A stretch of 64,000 nucleotides of DNA from Mycolicibacterium frederiksbergense (lineage in GTDB: Bacteria; Actinomycetota; Actinomycetes; Mycobacteriales; Mycobacteriaceae). The stretch lies in contig NZ_CP038799.1 in NCBI RefSeq assembly GCF_012223425.1, forward strand, positions 3,270,249 to 3,334,248. The letters are read 5' to 3'. The first letter of the stretch is position 1. Each line of letters begins with the position of its first letter. Position numbers and translations under genes: made by a program. The notes below the pieces were generated by a model that was given only the letters and a program-made list of their open reading frames with translations, did not search any database and had not been told where the DNA came from. Shown piece by piece: positions 32,273 to 40,950 of the stretch.

Positions 32273-33526
32273 ATGGCCAGCCTGAACCTGCCCGACGGCT
32301 TCGATCCGCTCGACGCCAGCCTCAACCTCGAACGGCTGCCCGTAGAAGAGTTGGCGGAAATCCGAAAATCCGAACCCATCCACTGGGTCGATGTGCCGGG
32401 GGGAACCGGCGGCTTCGGCGACAAGGGCTACTGGATCGTCACCAAGCACGCCGATGTCAAAGAGGTGTCCAAGCGCAGCGATGTGTTCGGCAGCTCGCCC
32501 GACGGCGCCATCCCGGTCTGGCCGCAGGAGATGCAGCGCGACGCCATCGACCTGCAGAAGGCCGTGCTGCTGAACATGGACGCCCCGCAGCACACCCGGC
32601 TGCGCAAGATCATCTCCCGCGGTTTCACCCCGCGCGCGGTGGGCCGGCTGGAAGACGAGCTGCGGGCACGCGCCCGCAAGATCGCCGAGACCGCCGCCGC
32701 CGACGGGGTCGGTGATTTCGTCGAGCAGGTCGCCAGCGAGCTCCCGCTCCAGGCGATCGCCGAACTACTCGGCGTGCCGCAGGAGGACCGTGACAAGCTG
32801 TTCCGCTGGTCCAACGAGATGACCGCGGGCGAGGACGAGGAGTACGCCGACGTCGATCCGGCGATGTCCTCCTTCGAACTGATCACCTACGCCATGAAGA
32901 TGGCCGAGGACCGGTCCAAGAATCCGACCGAAGACATCGTGACGAAGTTGATCGAAGCCGACATCGACGGCGAGAAGCTCTCCGATGACGAGTTCGGGTT
33001 CTTCGTGATCATGCTGGCGGTGGCCGGCAACGAGACCACCCGCAACTCGACGACGCACGGCATGATCGCCTTCGCGCAGCACCCCGAACAGTGGGAGCTG
33101 TACAAGAAGGAGCGCCCGGGCACTGCGGCCGACGAGATCATCCGTTGGGCCACACCCGTTTCGGCATTCCAGCGCACCGCCCTGGAGGACACCGAACTGA
33201 ACGGGGTGAAGATCAAGAAGGGTGAGCGGGTGGTGATGTCCTACCGCTCGGCCAACTTCGACGAGGACGCGTTCGAGAACCCGGAGCAGTTCAACATCCT
33301 GCGCGACCCGAACCCGCACGTCGGTTTCGGCGGCACCGGTGCGCACTACTGCATCGGCGCCAACCTGGCCCGGATGACCATCAACCTGATCTTCAACGCC
33401 ATCGCCGATGTGATGCCCGACATCAAGCCCGTCGGCGATCCCGAGCGGCTGAAGTCGGGCTGGCTCAACGGCATCAAGCACTGGCAGGTCGACTACACCG
33501 GCGCCGGATCAGCCGTCTCCAACTAG
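32273..33526 (+). CDS. cyp125: CYP125, steroid C26/C27-monooxygenase
   Basis: A 417-residue cytochrome P450 that closely resembles M. tuberculosis CYP125A1 (Rv3545c). The I-helix is AGNETTRNS, the ExxR is DEIIR, and the heme-binding loop is FGGTGAHYCIG with the cysteine thiolate ligand. The end, GWLNGIKHWQVDYTG, is shared. It oxidises the terminal methyl of cholesterol or cholestenone to the acid, starting side-chain degradation. ATG 32273 is chosen because AAAGGAG lies about nine bases upstream. It heads the igr operon (cyp125-fadE28-fadE29-chsH2-chsH1-ltp2). Confidence 0.96.
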   Translation: MASLNLPDGFDPLDASLNLERLPVEELAEIRKSEPIHWVDVPGGTGGFGDKGYWIVTKHADVKEVSKRSDVFGSSPDGAIPVWPQEMQRDAIDLQKAVLLNMDAPQHTRLRKIISRGFTPRAVGRLEDELRARARKIAETAAADGVGDFVEQVASELPLQAIAELLGVPQEDRDKLFRWSNEMTAGEDEEYADVDPAMSSFELITYAMKMAEDRSKNPTEDIVTKLIEADIDGEKLSDDEFGFFVIMLAVAGNETTRNSTTHGMIAFAQHPEQWELYKKERPGTAADEIIRWATPVSAFQRTALEDTELNGVKIKKGERVVMSYRSANFDEDAFENPEQFNILRDPNPHVGFGGTGAHYCIGANLARMTINLIFNAIADVMPDIKPVGDPERLKSGWLNGIKHWQVDYTGAGSAVSN

Positions 33527-33548
33527 CACATATCAAGGAGCAGAACGG

Positions 33549-34547
33549 GTGGACTTCTCGCCGAATCCGGAGCAGCAGGCTGTCGCCGATGTGGTGACCT
33601 CCGTGCTGGACCGGGAGAACAGTTGGGACGCGCTGGTTTCCGGTGGTGTCGCCGCGCTTGCCGTGCCGGAGCGGCTCGGTGGTGACGGTTTGGGACTGGC
33701 CGAGGTGGCCACGGCGCTGACCGAGATCGGCCGACACGGCACGGTCGGTCAGGCGCTGGCCACCCTCGGGTTCGGACTGGTGCCGTTGCTGGACCTGGCC
33801 TCCGAGACGCAGCAGGACCGTTACCTGGCTGGCGTGGCCGGCGGCACGGTGCTGTCGGCGGCGCTCAACGAGCCGGGGACGACGTTGCCGGAGAAACCAT
33901 CGGTCACACTGACCGACGGGAAGCTCAGCGGCACCAAAATCGGTGTGCCCTATGCCGAGACGGCGCAATGGCTGGTGGTCACCGCTGCCGGCGCGGTCGT
34001 GGTGATCTCTCCGCACGCCGCCGGTGTCACGCTCACCAAGACCCCGAGCTCCAACGGGTCCGACGAGTACGTGGTGGTTTTCGACGACGCCGAGATCGAC
34101 GGCGTCCTGGAGGGCGCGAGCGTCGCCAGGGTGAACCAGTTGGCGCTGGCGGCCATCGGCGCCTTCGCCGCCGGCCTGGTGGCCGGTGCGTTGCGGCTCA
34201 CCGCGGACTACGTGGCGACCCGCGAGCAGTTCGGCCGTCCGCTGTCGACCTTCCAGACGGTCGCTGCTCAGCTGTCCGAGATCTACATCGCTTCGCGGAC
34301 CATCTCGCTGGTGGCCACGTCGGTGGTGTGGCGGCTCACCGAAGGCCTGGATACCGAGGATGATCTGGCGTTGCTCGGCTACTGGCTGACATCGCAGGCG
34401 CCGCCTGCGATGCGGCTGTGCCATCACCTGCACGGCGGCATGGGTATGGACATCACCTACCCCATGGACCGTTATTTCTCTTCGATCAAGGATCTGACCC
34501 GGTTGCTGGGCGGACCTTCTTATCGGCTGGACCTGGTGGGAGCCTGA
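33549..34547 (+). CDS. fadE28: FadE28 (ChsE1), acyl-CoA dehydrogenase subunit
   Basis: A 332-residue acyl-CoA dehydrogenase subunit similar to Rv3544c. It contains the C-terminal TREQFGRPLSTFQ FAD-binding stretch and HLHGGMGMDITYP. In M. tuberculosis it forms an alpha2beta2 enzyme with FadE29 that desaturates the three-carbon sterol side chain; the heteromer has half the usual number of active sites. GTG start with AAGGAG upstream. Its stop overlaps the fadE29 start (TGATG). Confidence 0.94.
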   Translation: MDFSPNPEQQAVADVVTSVLDRENSWDALVSGGVAALAVPERLGGDGLGLAEVATALTEIGRHGTVGQALATLGFGLVPLLDLASETQQDRYLAGVAGGTVLSAALNEPGTTLPEKPSVTLTDGKLSGTKIGVPYAETAQWLVVTAAGAVVVISPHAAGVTLTKTPSSNGSDEYVVVFDDAEIDGVLEGASVARVNQLALAAIGAFAAGLVAGALRLTADYVATREQFGRPLSTFQTVAAQLSEIYIASRTISLVATSVVWRLTEGLDTEDDLALLGYWLTSQAPPAMRLCHHLHGGMGMDITYPMDRYFSSIKDLTRLLGGPSYRLDLVGA

Positions 34548-35710
34548 TGTTCATCGAACTGACCTCGGAGCAGCGGTCACTGCAAGCCGAACTGCGCGAG
34601 TACTTCTCGACTCTCATCACGCCCGAAGAGGCGGCGGCGATGGAGTCCGACCGGCACAACGAGGCCTACCGCACGGTGATCAAGCGGATGGGCTCGGACG
34701 GCAAGCTCGGTGTCGGCTGGCCCAAGGAGTACGGGGGTCTCGGCTTCGGGCCGATCGAACAGCAGATCTTCGTCAACGAGGCCAACCGGGCCGATGTGCC
34801 GCTGCCGATGGTGACGCTGCAGACCGTCGGACCCACCCTGCAGGTGCACGGCACCGAGACGCAGAAGAAGAAGTTCCTTCCCGGGATCCTGGCCGGTGAA
34901 GTGCATTTCGCGATCGGCTACTCGGAGCCGGAGGCCGGTACCGACCTGGCCTCCCTGCGGACCTCCGCCGTTCGGCACGGCGACGAGTACATCGTCAACG
35001 GGCAGAAGATGTGGACCACCGGGGCCCACGATGCCGATTACATCTGGCTGGCCTGCCGTACCGATCCGGAAGCCGCCAAGCACAAGGGCATCTCGATCCT
35101 GATCGTCGATACCAAGGATCCCGGCTACTCCTGGACGCCGATCATCCTGTCCGACGGTGCGCACCACACCAACGCCTCGTACTACAACGACGTCCACGTG
35201 CCCGCCGACATGCTGGTCGGCGACGAGCACGGCGGCTGGAAACTCATCACCACCCAGCTCAACCACGAGCGCGTCGGACTGGGGCCGGCCGGGCGTATCG
35301 CCGGCATCTACGACGAGGTCCACGAGTGGGCGGCCAAGCCCGGTTCGGACGGCGTCACACCGCTGGAGCAGGAGGGCGCACGCCGGTTGCTCGGCCAGAT
35401 CAAGTCGATCTGGCGCGTCAACGAACTGCTGAACTGGCAGGTCGCGGCATCCGGCGAGACCATCGCGGTGGCCGATGCCGCAGCGACGAAAGTGTTTTCC
35501 ACCGAACGGATCCAGGAAGTCGGCAGGCTCGCCGAGGAGCTCGTCGGCCGCTACGGCAACCCGGCCGACCCGGAGACCGCCCGGCTGCTGGACTGGCTGG
35601 ACAAGATGACCAAGCGCAACCTGGTCATCACCTTCGGTGGCGGCGTCAACGAGGTGATGCGCGAGATGATCGCGGCATCGGGGCTCAAGGTGCCGAGGGT
35701 TCCCCGGTGA
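34547..35710 (+). CDS. fadE29: FadE29 (ChsE2), acyl-CoA dehydrogenase subunit
   Basis: A 387-residue acyl-CoA dehydrogenase similar to Rv3543c: AIGYSEPEAGTDLASLRT (substrate/FAD binding), GQKMWTTGAHDADY, and a C-terminal helical domain ending in MREMIAASGLKVPR. It partners FadE28. Its stop shares four bases with the chsH2 GTG start (GTGA), continuing the translational chain. Confidence 0.94.
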   Translation: MFIELTSEQRSLQAELREYFSTLITPEEAAAMESDRHNEAYRTVIKRMGSDGKLGVGWPKEYGGLGFGPIEQQIFVNEANRADVPLPMVTLQTVGPTLQVHGTETQKKKFLPGILAGEVHFAIGYSEPEAGTDLASLRTSAVRHGDEYIVNGQKMWTTGAHDADYIWLACRTDPEAAKHKGISILIVDTKDPGYSWTPIILSDGAHHTNASYYNDVHVPADMLVGDEHGGWKLITTQLNHERVGLGPAGRIAGIYDEVHEWAAKPGSDGVTPLEQEGARRLLGQIKSIWRVNELLNWQVAASGETIAVADAAATKVFSTERIQEVGRLAEELVGRYGNPADPETARLLDWLDKMTKRNLVITFGGGVNEVMREMIAASGLKVPRVPR

Positions 35711-36666
35711 CGGAACTGCAGGCAGGTATCGACGCGATCGTCGCCGCGGGACGGGGCGAGCCGACCATTGCCCGGGACCCGGTGAACCGGCCGATGATCC
35801 ACCACTGGACCGATGCGATCGGTGACACCAACCCGATCTACGTCGACGAGGACGCCGCCAAGGCAGCCGGGCATGACGGCATCGTCGCCCCGCCGGCCAT
35901 GATCCAGGTCTGGACCATGATGGGTCTGGGGCGTACCCGCTCCGACGACGATCCGCTGGCACGGGCCATGAAGCTGTTCGATGACGCCGGGTACGTCGGC
36001 GTGGTCGCCACCAACTGCGATCAGACCTATCACCGCTACCTGAAGCCGGGCGAGCTTGTCGCGATGAGCGCCGAGATCACCGATGTGGTGGGCCCCAAGC
36101 AGACTGCGCTGGGCGAGGGCTACTTCATCAACCAGAAGATCCGCTGGCACGTGGGCGATGAAGAGGTCGCCGAGATGGACTGGCGCATCATGAAGTTCCT
36201 GCCGGCTGCCAATCAGGCCACCGCCGAAACGGCGGTGTTGCCCGAGGATCTCGACCCGGACAAGCTGATGCGGCCGTCGTCCTCGCGCGACACCAAATTC
36301 TTCTGGGACGGCATCAACGCCCACGAGTTGCGGATCCAGCGACGTCCGGACGGCACGTTGCAGCATCCGCCGGTGCCCGCGGTCTGGGCCGACAAAGATG
36401 CGCCCGCCGATTACGTCGTTGCCTCCGGCAAAGGCACCGTGTTCAGCTATGTGGTGCACCATGCGCCGAAGGTGCCCGGGCGAACGCTGCCCTTCGTGAT
36501 CGCGCTCGTCGAACTCGACGAGGGTGTCCGGATGCTCGGTGAGCTGCGCGGTATCGACCCCGCGGATGTGAAGATCGGAATGCCGGTGCGCGCAACGTAT
36601 CTCGACTTCCCGGACAGCGATGTCAGCCCGGCCTGGACCCTGTACGCATGGGAGGCCACCGCGTGA
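35707..36666 (+). CDS. chsH2: ChsH2, enoyl-CoA hydratase subunit with DUF35 domain
   Basis: A 319-residue protein with an N-terminal MaoC hot-dog domain (PMIHHWTDAIGDTNPIY, about residues 28-44) and a C-terminal DUF35/OB-fold domain (about 190-310, GKGTVFSYVVHHAPKVPG onward). It matches Rv3542c. The N-terminal half with ChsH1 hydrates the sterol side-chain enoyl-CoA, and the DUF35 half is known to bind the aldolase Ltp2. The presence of both partners directly downstream supports that complex here. Confidence 0.95.
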   Translation: MTELQAGIDAIVAAGRGEPTIARDPVNRPMIHHWTDAIGDTNPIYVDEDAAKAAGHDGIVAPPAMIQVWTMMGLGRTRSDDDPLARAMKLFDDAGYVGVVATNCDQTYHRYLKPGELVAMSAEITDVVGPKQTALGEGYFINQKIRWHVGDEEVAEMDWRIMKFLPAANQATAETAVLPEDLDPDKLMRPSSSRDTKFFWDGINAHELRIQRRPDGTLQHPPVPAVWADKDAPADYVVASGKGTVFSYVVHHAPKVPGRTLPFVIALVELDEGVRMLGELRGIDPADVKIGMPVRATYLDFPDSDVSPAWTLYAWEATA

Positions 36667-37055
36667 GCGTGACCGTGGGCACCACGCTGCCCGAACTGAA
36701 GATCTACGGTGATCCGACATTCATCGTGTCGACCGCCATCGCGACGCGCGACTACCAGGACGTGCACCACGACCGGGACAAGGCGCAGGCCAAGGGGTCC
36801 AAGGACATCTTCGTCAACATCCTGACCGACACCGGTCTGGTGGGGCGTTATGTCACCGACTGGGCCGGCCCGAACGCCGTCGTCACGTCGATCAAGCTTC
36901 GCCTCGGGGTGCCGTGGTACGCGTACGACACCATCACGTTCACCGGTGAGGTCACCGCCGTCGACGGCGACCACGTGACGCTGAAAGTGGTGGGCGCCAA
37001 CAGCCTCGGTAACCACGTCATCGCCACGTCCACTCTGACCTTGGGGGACAAGTGA
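36663..37055 (+). CDS. chsH1: ChsH1, catalytic enoyl-CoA hydratase subunit
   Basis: A 130-residue hot-dog protein similar to Rv3541c. It carries the hydratase active-site stretch TRDYQDVHHDRDKA (aspartate and histidine) and SKDIFVN. It pairs with the N-terminal half of ChsH2. The GTG start overlaps the chsH2 stop, and its own stop overlaps the ltp2 start (both GTGA). Confidence 0.95.
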   Translation: MSVTVGTTLPELKIYGDPTFIVSTAIATRDYQDVHHDRDKAQAKGSKDIFVNILTDTGLVGRYVTDWAGPNAVVTSIKLRLGVPWYAYDTITFTGEVTAVDGDHVTLKVVGANSLGNHVIATSTLTLGDK

Positions 37056-38212
37056 CGCTCTCCGGCAAAGCTGCCATCGCCGGTATCGGCGCCACCGACT
37101 TCTCCAAGAACTCCGGTCGCAGCGAGCTACGCCTGGCCGCCGAGGCAGTGCTGGACGCGCTCGACGACGCGGGACTGACCCCGGGCGATGTCGACGGTCT
37201 GGTCACCTTCACGATGGACTCCAACCTGGAGACGGCCGTCGCACGGTCGACCGGGATCGGGGATCTGAAGTTCTTCAGCCAGATCGGCTACGGCGGCGGC
37301 GCCGCGGCCGCGACGGTGCAGCAGGCCGCGCTGGCGGTCGCGACGGGAGTCGCGGAAGTCGTGGTGGCCTACCGGGCCTTCAACGAGCGCTCGGAATTCC
37401 GCTTCGGTCAGGTGATGAGCGGCCTGACCGTCAACGCCGATTCCCGCGGTGTGGAGTACAGCTGGTCCTATCCGCACGGCCTGAGCACCCCGGCCGCCTC
37501 GGTGGCGATGATCGCGCAACGGTACATGCACGAATACGGCGCCACCAGCGCCGATTTCGGTGCCGTCTCGGTCGCCGACCGTAAGCACGCCGCGAACAAC
37601 CCGAAGGCACATTTCTACGGCAAACCGATCACCATCGAGGACCACCAGAACTCGCGGTGGATCGCCGAGCCGCTGCGGCTGCTGGACTGCTGCCAGGAAA
37701 CCGACGGCGGGGTGGCCATCGTGGTCACCACCCCGGAGCGGGCCAAGGACCTCAAGCACCGGCCGGCGATCATCGAGGCCGCCGCACAGGGCGCCGGCGC
37801 CGATCAGTTCACCATGTACTCCTACTACCGCGATGAGCTCGGGTTGCCCGAGATGGGACTCGTCGGCCGCCAGCTCTGGGAGCAGAGCGGACTGTCGCCC
37901 GCCGATATCCAGACCGCGATCCTCTACGACCACTTCACTCCCTACACCCTCATCCAGCTGGAGGAGCTCGGCTTCTGCGGTAAGGGTGAGGCCAAGGACT
38001 TCATCGCCGGGGGCGCCATCGAGCTGGGTGGACGATTGCCGATCAACACCCACGGCGGACAGCTCGGTGAGGCGTACATCCACGGTATGAACGGCATCGC
38101 CGAGGGTGTGCGGCAGTTGCGCGGTACCTCGGTCAACCAGGTCGACAATGTGGAGCACGTGCTGGTCACGGCGGGTACGGGTGTGCCGACCTCGGGTCTG
38201 ATCCTCGGGTAA
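37052..38212 (+). CDS. ltp2: Ltp2, sterol side-chain retro-aldolase
   Basis: A 386-residue thiolase-fold (SCP-x/lipid-transfer type) protein similar to Rv3540c. It lacks the thiolase cysteine and uses a different chemistry: in M. tuberculosis and relatives it cleaves the hydrated 3-carbon side chain to propionyl-CoA and androstenedione while bound to ChsH2 DUF35. Landmarks are QIGYGGGAAAATVQ, LDCCQETDGG, INTHGGQLGEAYIHG and the C-terminal VTAGTGVPTSG. It is the last gene of the igr operon. Confidence 0.95.
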   Translation: MTLSGKAAIAGIGATDFSKNSGRSELRLAAEAVLDALDDAGLTPGDVDGLVTFTMDSNLETAVARSTGIGDLKFFSQIGYGGGAAAATVQQAALAVATGVAEVVVAYRAFNERSEFRFGQVMSGLTVNADSRGVEYSWSYPHGLSTPAASVAMIAQRYMHEYGATSADFGAVSVADRKHAANNPKAHFYGKPITIEDHQNSRWIAEPLRLLDCCQETDGGVAIVVTTPERAKDLKHRPAIIEAAAQGAGADQFTMYSYYRDELGLPEMGLVGRQLWEQSGLSPADIQTAILYDHFTPYTLIQLEELGFCGKGEAKDFIAGGAIELGGRLPINTHGGQLGEAYIHGMNGIAEGVRQLRGTSVNQVDNVEHVLVTAGTGVPTSGLILG

Positions 38213-38217
38213 TTAGT

Positions 38218-38240
38218 GTGCCGACCCCGATCGGGGGCAC
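38218..38240. terminator. Inverted repeat after ltp2
   Basis: A 12-base palindrome CCCCGATCGGGG (38225-38236) is framed by GTGCC and GGCAC, six bases after the ltp2 stop. It has no T-run, as is usual for mycobacterial terminators. It could equally be an operator for the secretion-substrate genes starting at 38256. Confidence 0.5.
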
Positions 38241-38255
38241 GGTAATCTCGAGGCC

Positions 38256-39353
38256 ATGGGGATCCAGCCTGATGTGAGCCCATACGGGGGGCAGACGGTC
38301 ACCGGCCCGGGGTGGCCGAACGTCGACGAGAACGCGCTGGCCGCGGCGGCGGCGCAGTACGAGGCACTCGCGGCCAAGATCGGCGGCACGGTGGTGCCGC
38401 AGCAGCAGAGTCAGCTGATGAAACTCACCGACACCTGGGAGGGTGGCGGTTCGATGGCCGCCGCCGGTGAGGCCACCACGATCATCGGTGGGCACGAGGC
38501 GAACGCCGCTCAGGCTGCTGCCATCGCAGCCAAGCTGCGCACCATGGAGGCCGCCGTCATCCAGACCAAGACGATGGCGAACATCGTCGCGCAGGAGACC
38601 CAGGCCGAGTGCATGGCGATCCAGTCGATGCCGGTCAGCAACACCCAGGCCCTGGTGCAGAGCCGGATCATGCTGGGGCTGTCGCAGAATTCGGCCACCG
38701 TGACGGCCAATGCGAGCACGATGGCCAACAGCATCGGCGCCCCGGCAAGCACGCCCACCACGGGAACACCCCCGGTGGGGCCGCAGCAGGTCGCCGGCCA
38801 GGACCCGTCGCAGGCAATGCAGATGATGGGTCAGCTGGCCGGTCTCGTCGGTCAGATCCCGCAGATGCTCGGTCAGGCCATGGGCCAGGTGACCCAGGCC
38901 CCGCAGCAGCTGGCGCAGACCGTGGGCCAGCCGCTCCAGCAGCTCACCTCGATGTTCGGCCAGGGCGGCGGCGGAGCGGGTCTCGGTGGGCTCTCGCCTT
39001 TCTCCGCGTTCTCCAACCACCCATTGGCCGGTGGCGGCGGAGCGGGCGCCGGGGCGGGCATGGTGCGTGCGGCCGGCCTGCCCGGTGGTGGCGGGGGATC
39101 CGCGCAGTCCCCGTTGATGGCCAGTCTGGTCGGTAGCACCGTGCCCGTGTCGGTCGCACCGGCGCCCGGAGCCGGTGCCGGCAGCGGCGCGATCGGCGGT
39201 ATGGCGCCGGTGGCCGCCGGTGGCGGGATGGGGGGTGGCATGGGGCCGATGATGGGGCAGCGCGGGACCAGCGGGGGCACGACAACTGGCTTGGCACTGC
39301 CCGAGGCCCTGGAACACGACCTGGCCGAAGACGACGTCGACGAGGATTGGTGA
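38256..39353 (+). CDS. Type VII secretion substrate, PPE/EspB-like with WxG motif
   Basis: A 365-residue protein. The first 170 residues are helical and Ala/Gln-rich with the turn TWEGGGSM (W61-x-G63), as in WXG100 and PPE proteins. A Gly/Ala/Met/Pro-rich low-complexity region follows, and the tail is acidic (LAEDDVDEDW). The position next to ltp2 corresponds to PPE63 in M. tuberculosis, but the N-terminus does not read PPE. It is followed after six bases by a gene with a YxxxD motif, so the two proteins are probably a co-secreted heterodimer. Confidence 0.72.
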   Translation: MGIQPDVSPYGGQTVTGPGWPNVDENALAAAAAQYEALAAKIGGTVVPQQQSQLMKLTDTWEGGGSMAAAGEATTIIGGHEANAAQAAAIAAKLRTMEAAVIQTKTMANIVAQETQAECMAIQSMPVSNTQALVQSRIMLGLSQNSATVTANASTMANSIGAPASTPTTGTPPVGPQQVAGQDPSQAMQMMGQLAGLVGQIPQMLGQAMGQVTQAPQQLAQTVGQPLQQLTSMFGQGGGGAGLGGLSPFSAFSNHPLAGGGGAGAGAGMVRAAGLPGGGGGSAQSPLMASLVGSTVPVSVAPAPGAGAGSGAIGGMAPVAAGGGMGGGMGPMMGQRGTSGGTTTGLALPEALEHDLAEDDVDEDW

Positions 39354-39359
39354 GCAGCA

Positions 39360-40118
39360 ATGTCAAGCCCACTTCGCAAACCCGAGGGCATCAGCTGGAG
39401 CGCGGCATCGGTGGAGTTACCGCCCATGCCGGTCATCCCGCCCGGCGCCGATGCGATGAGCATGACGATCGCGGCTGTGCTCCCCACGCTGGAAGCGTCG
39501 ATGACGGCCAACGTGACTTCGCTTGCCGCCAAAGAGAACACGTTCTCCGGCAAGGTCGGAGCGGCGCAGGCCGCCTATAACGTGGGTGACGAATCCGCCG
39601 GCCAGTCGGTGGGCCAGACGGGCGACATGTTGGGGCAACTCACCGGCCAGCTGGGGCAGTTGGCGCAGATGCCGCAGCAGGCGGCGAGCAGCCTCGGAGG
39701 TGGCCAGGGTGGTGGTGGCGGCGGGCAGGGCGGCGGCTTCGGCCAGCTGATGCAACAGGCGATGCAGGCGGCGCAGGGTGCCGTGCAGCAGGGCACCCAG
39801 GCCGTGCAGCAGGGCCAGGAGCAACAACCGGGCGGGCCTGCCGGTGGCCCCCCTCCTGGGATGTCCGCGGCACCGACACCCGAGCAGCGTGACGCTCAGC
39901 AGAACGCCCGCGAAGACCAGCAGAACCAACGCGAAGATCAGCAGGACCAGCGCCAGGCGACCCAGGACGCCCGCGATCAGCAACAGGATCAACGCCAGTC
40001 GGCACTCGATTCGCGCGAGCAGGCGGCGGCCGGTGGTTCGACCGCGGGCCCGGCGCCCGTCGCACCGCATGGTCCGTCGCGCCCGACCGGTGGTGAGGAT
40101 CTGTCCACGCGGGTGTAG
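39360..40118 (+). CDS. Type VII secretion substrate, PE-like with YxxxD export motif
   Basis: A 252-residue protein. A helical N-terminal region (about 30-95) carries the T7SS export signal YxxxD as Tyr73-Asp77 in AAYNVGDES. The middle is Gly/Gln-rich. The C-terminal third is an extraordinary Gln/Asp/Arg/Asn repeat (EQRDAQQNAREDQQNQREDQ and similar), likely a long charged helix or disordered region. It pairs with the preceding WxG protein. Gene order is reversed relative to canonical PE-PPE pairs. Confidence 0.7.
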   Translation: MSSPLRKPEGISWSAASVELPPMPVIPPGADAMSMTIAAVLPTLEASMTANVTSLAAKENTFSGKVGAAQAAYNVGDESAGQSVGQTGDMLGQLTGQLGQLAQMPQQAASSLGGGQGGGGGGQGGGFGQLMQQAMQAAQGAVQQGTQAVQQGQEQQPGGPAGGPPPGMSAAPTPEQRDAQQNAREDQQNQREDQQDQRQATQDARDQQQDQRQSALDSREQAAAGGSTAGPAPVAPHGPSRPTGGEDLSTRV

Positions 40119-40132
40119 CCCGCGGCCTGGCG

Positions 40133-40855
40133 TCAGTCGGGTTCGAGGATGGCGGTGGTGTCCGCACCCCCCACCACCGCGCGCGCCACGTCAGCGAGTT
40201 TGCGGTTGTTCCGTCTGGCGTACCCGCGCAGCACAGTGAAAGCAGCGTCCATGTCGACCCCGCCACGCTCGGCGAGCACGCCCTTGGCCTGTTCGATGAC
40301 GGTGCGGGTGTTCAACGCGGTTTGTAGCTGCTGGTTCAGCACGTCCGACCTGCTGGCGATGCGTTGGTGAACGATTCCGATCGTCGCCACGTCGGCCAGC
40401 GCCTGACCGATCGCGATGTCGGCGTCCGGCATTTTGCCGGAGTCGAAGCGAAGCAAATTCAAGGCGCCGACTCGATCGTTGCGCAGCCGTAGCGGGAGCG
40501 CGTGCACGGAAAGGAACCCGTATTCGATGGCGCGTGCGGCGAACTCCGGCCAGCGGGCGATGTCGATCCGTAGATCCTCGACAACTACCTGCTCACCGGT
40601 GCGATGGGCGAGCAGACATGGGCCGCTGTTTTGCTGGATCTGGAACAGTTCCAGCAATCGGGTCTGTTCGCTGTTGGATGCCAGTACCTGGAAACGGCCG
40701 TGCACGTCGGCGAGCACGATTCCTGCGGCGTCGACCGGGAGCAGCGCCATGGCGTTCTCCACCAGCTGCTGGGCCAACTCGACCACGTCGAAATCCGCGA
40801 CCAGCGTGTCCGCCAGCCTCACGAATGCTCGGGCCAAGCCCTCGTAACGGTCCAT
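40133..40855 (-). CDS. GAF-ANTAR RNA-binding regulator
   Basis: A 240-residue two-domain protein. The GAF domain (about 20-160, with DAAGIVLADVHGRFQVLAS) is followed by an ANTAR domain (LNTRTVIEQAKGVLAERGGV then AFTVLRGYARRNNRKLADVA). ANTAR proteins bind paired hairpins in mRNA and prevent early termination. The ligand of the GAF domain is unknown. ATG 40855 gives a normal N-terminus. It is convergent with the secretion pair (14-base gap) and not part of the steroid operon. Confidence 0.9.
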   Translation of the reverse strand: MDRYEGLARAFVRLADTLVADFDVVELAQQLVENAMALLPVDAAGIVLADVHGRFQVLASNSEQTRLLELFQIQQNSGPCLLAHRTGEQVVVEDLRIDIARWPEFAARAIEYGFLSVHALPLRLRNDRVGALNLLRFDSGKMPDADIAIGQALADVATIGIVHQRIASRSDVLNQQLQTALNTRTVIEQAKGVLAERGGVDMDAAFTVLRGYARRNNRKLADVARAVVGGADTTAILEPD

Positions 40856-40950
40856 GTTGCTCCCACCGGGATTCTGCCATGGCCTGATTGTTCGTCCGCC
40901 CACTCCGCGACATCGTCGCGTGCACAGCAGAATTCGAGACCGTCGTGGGA

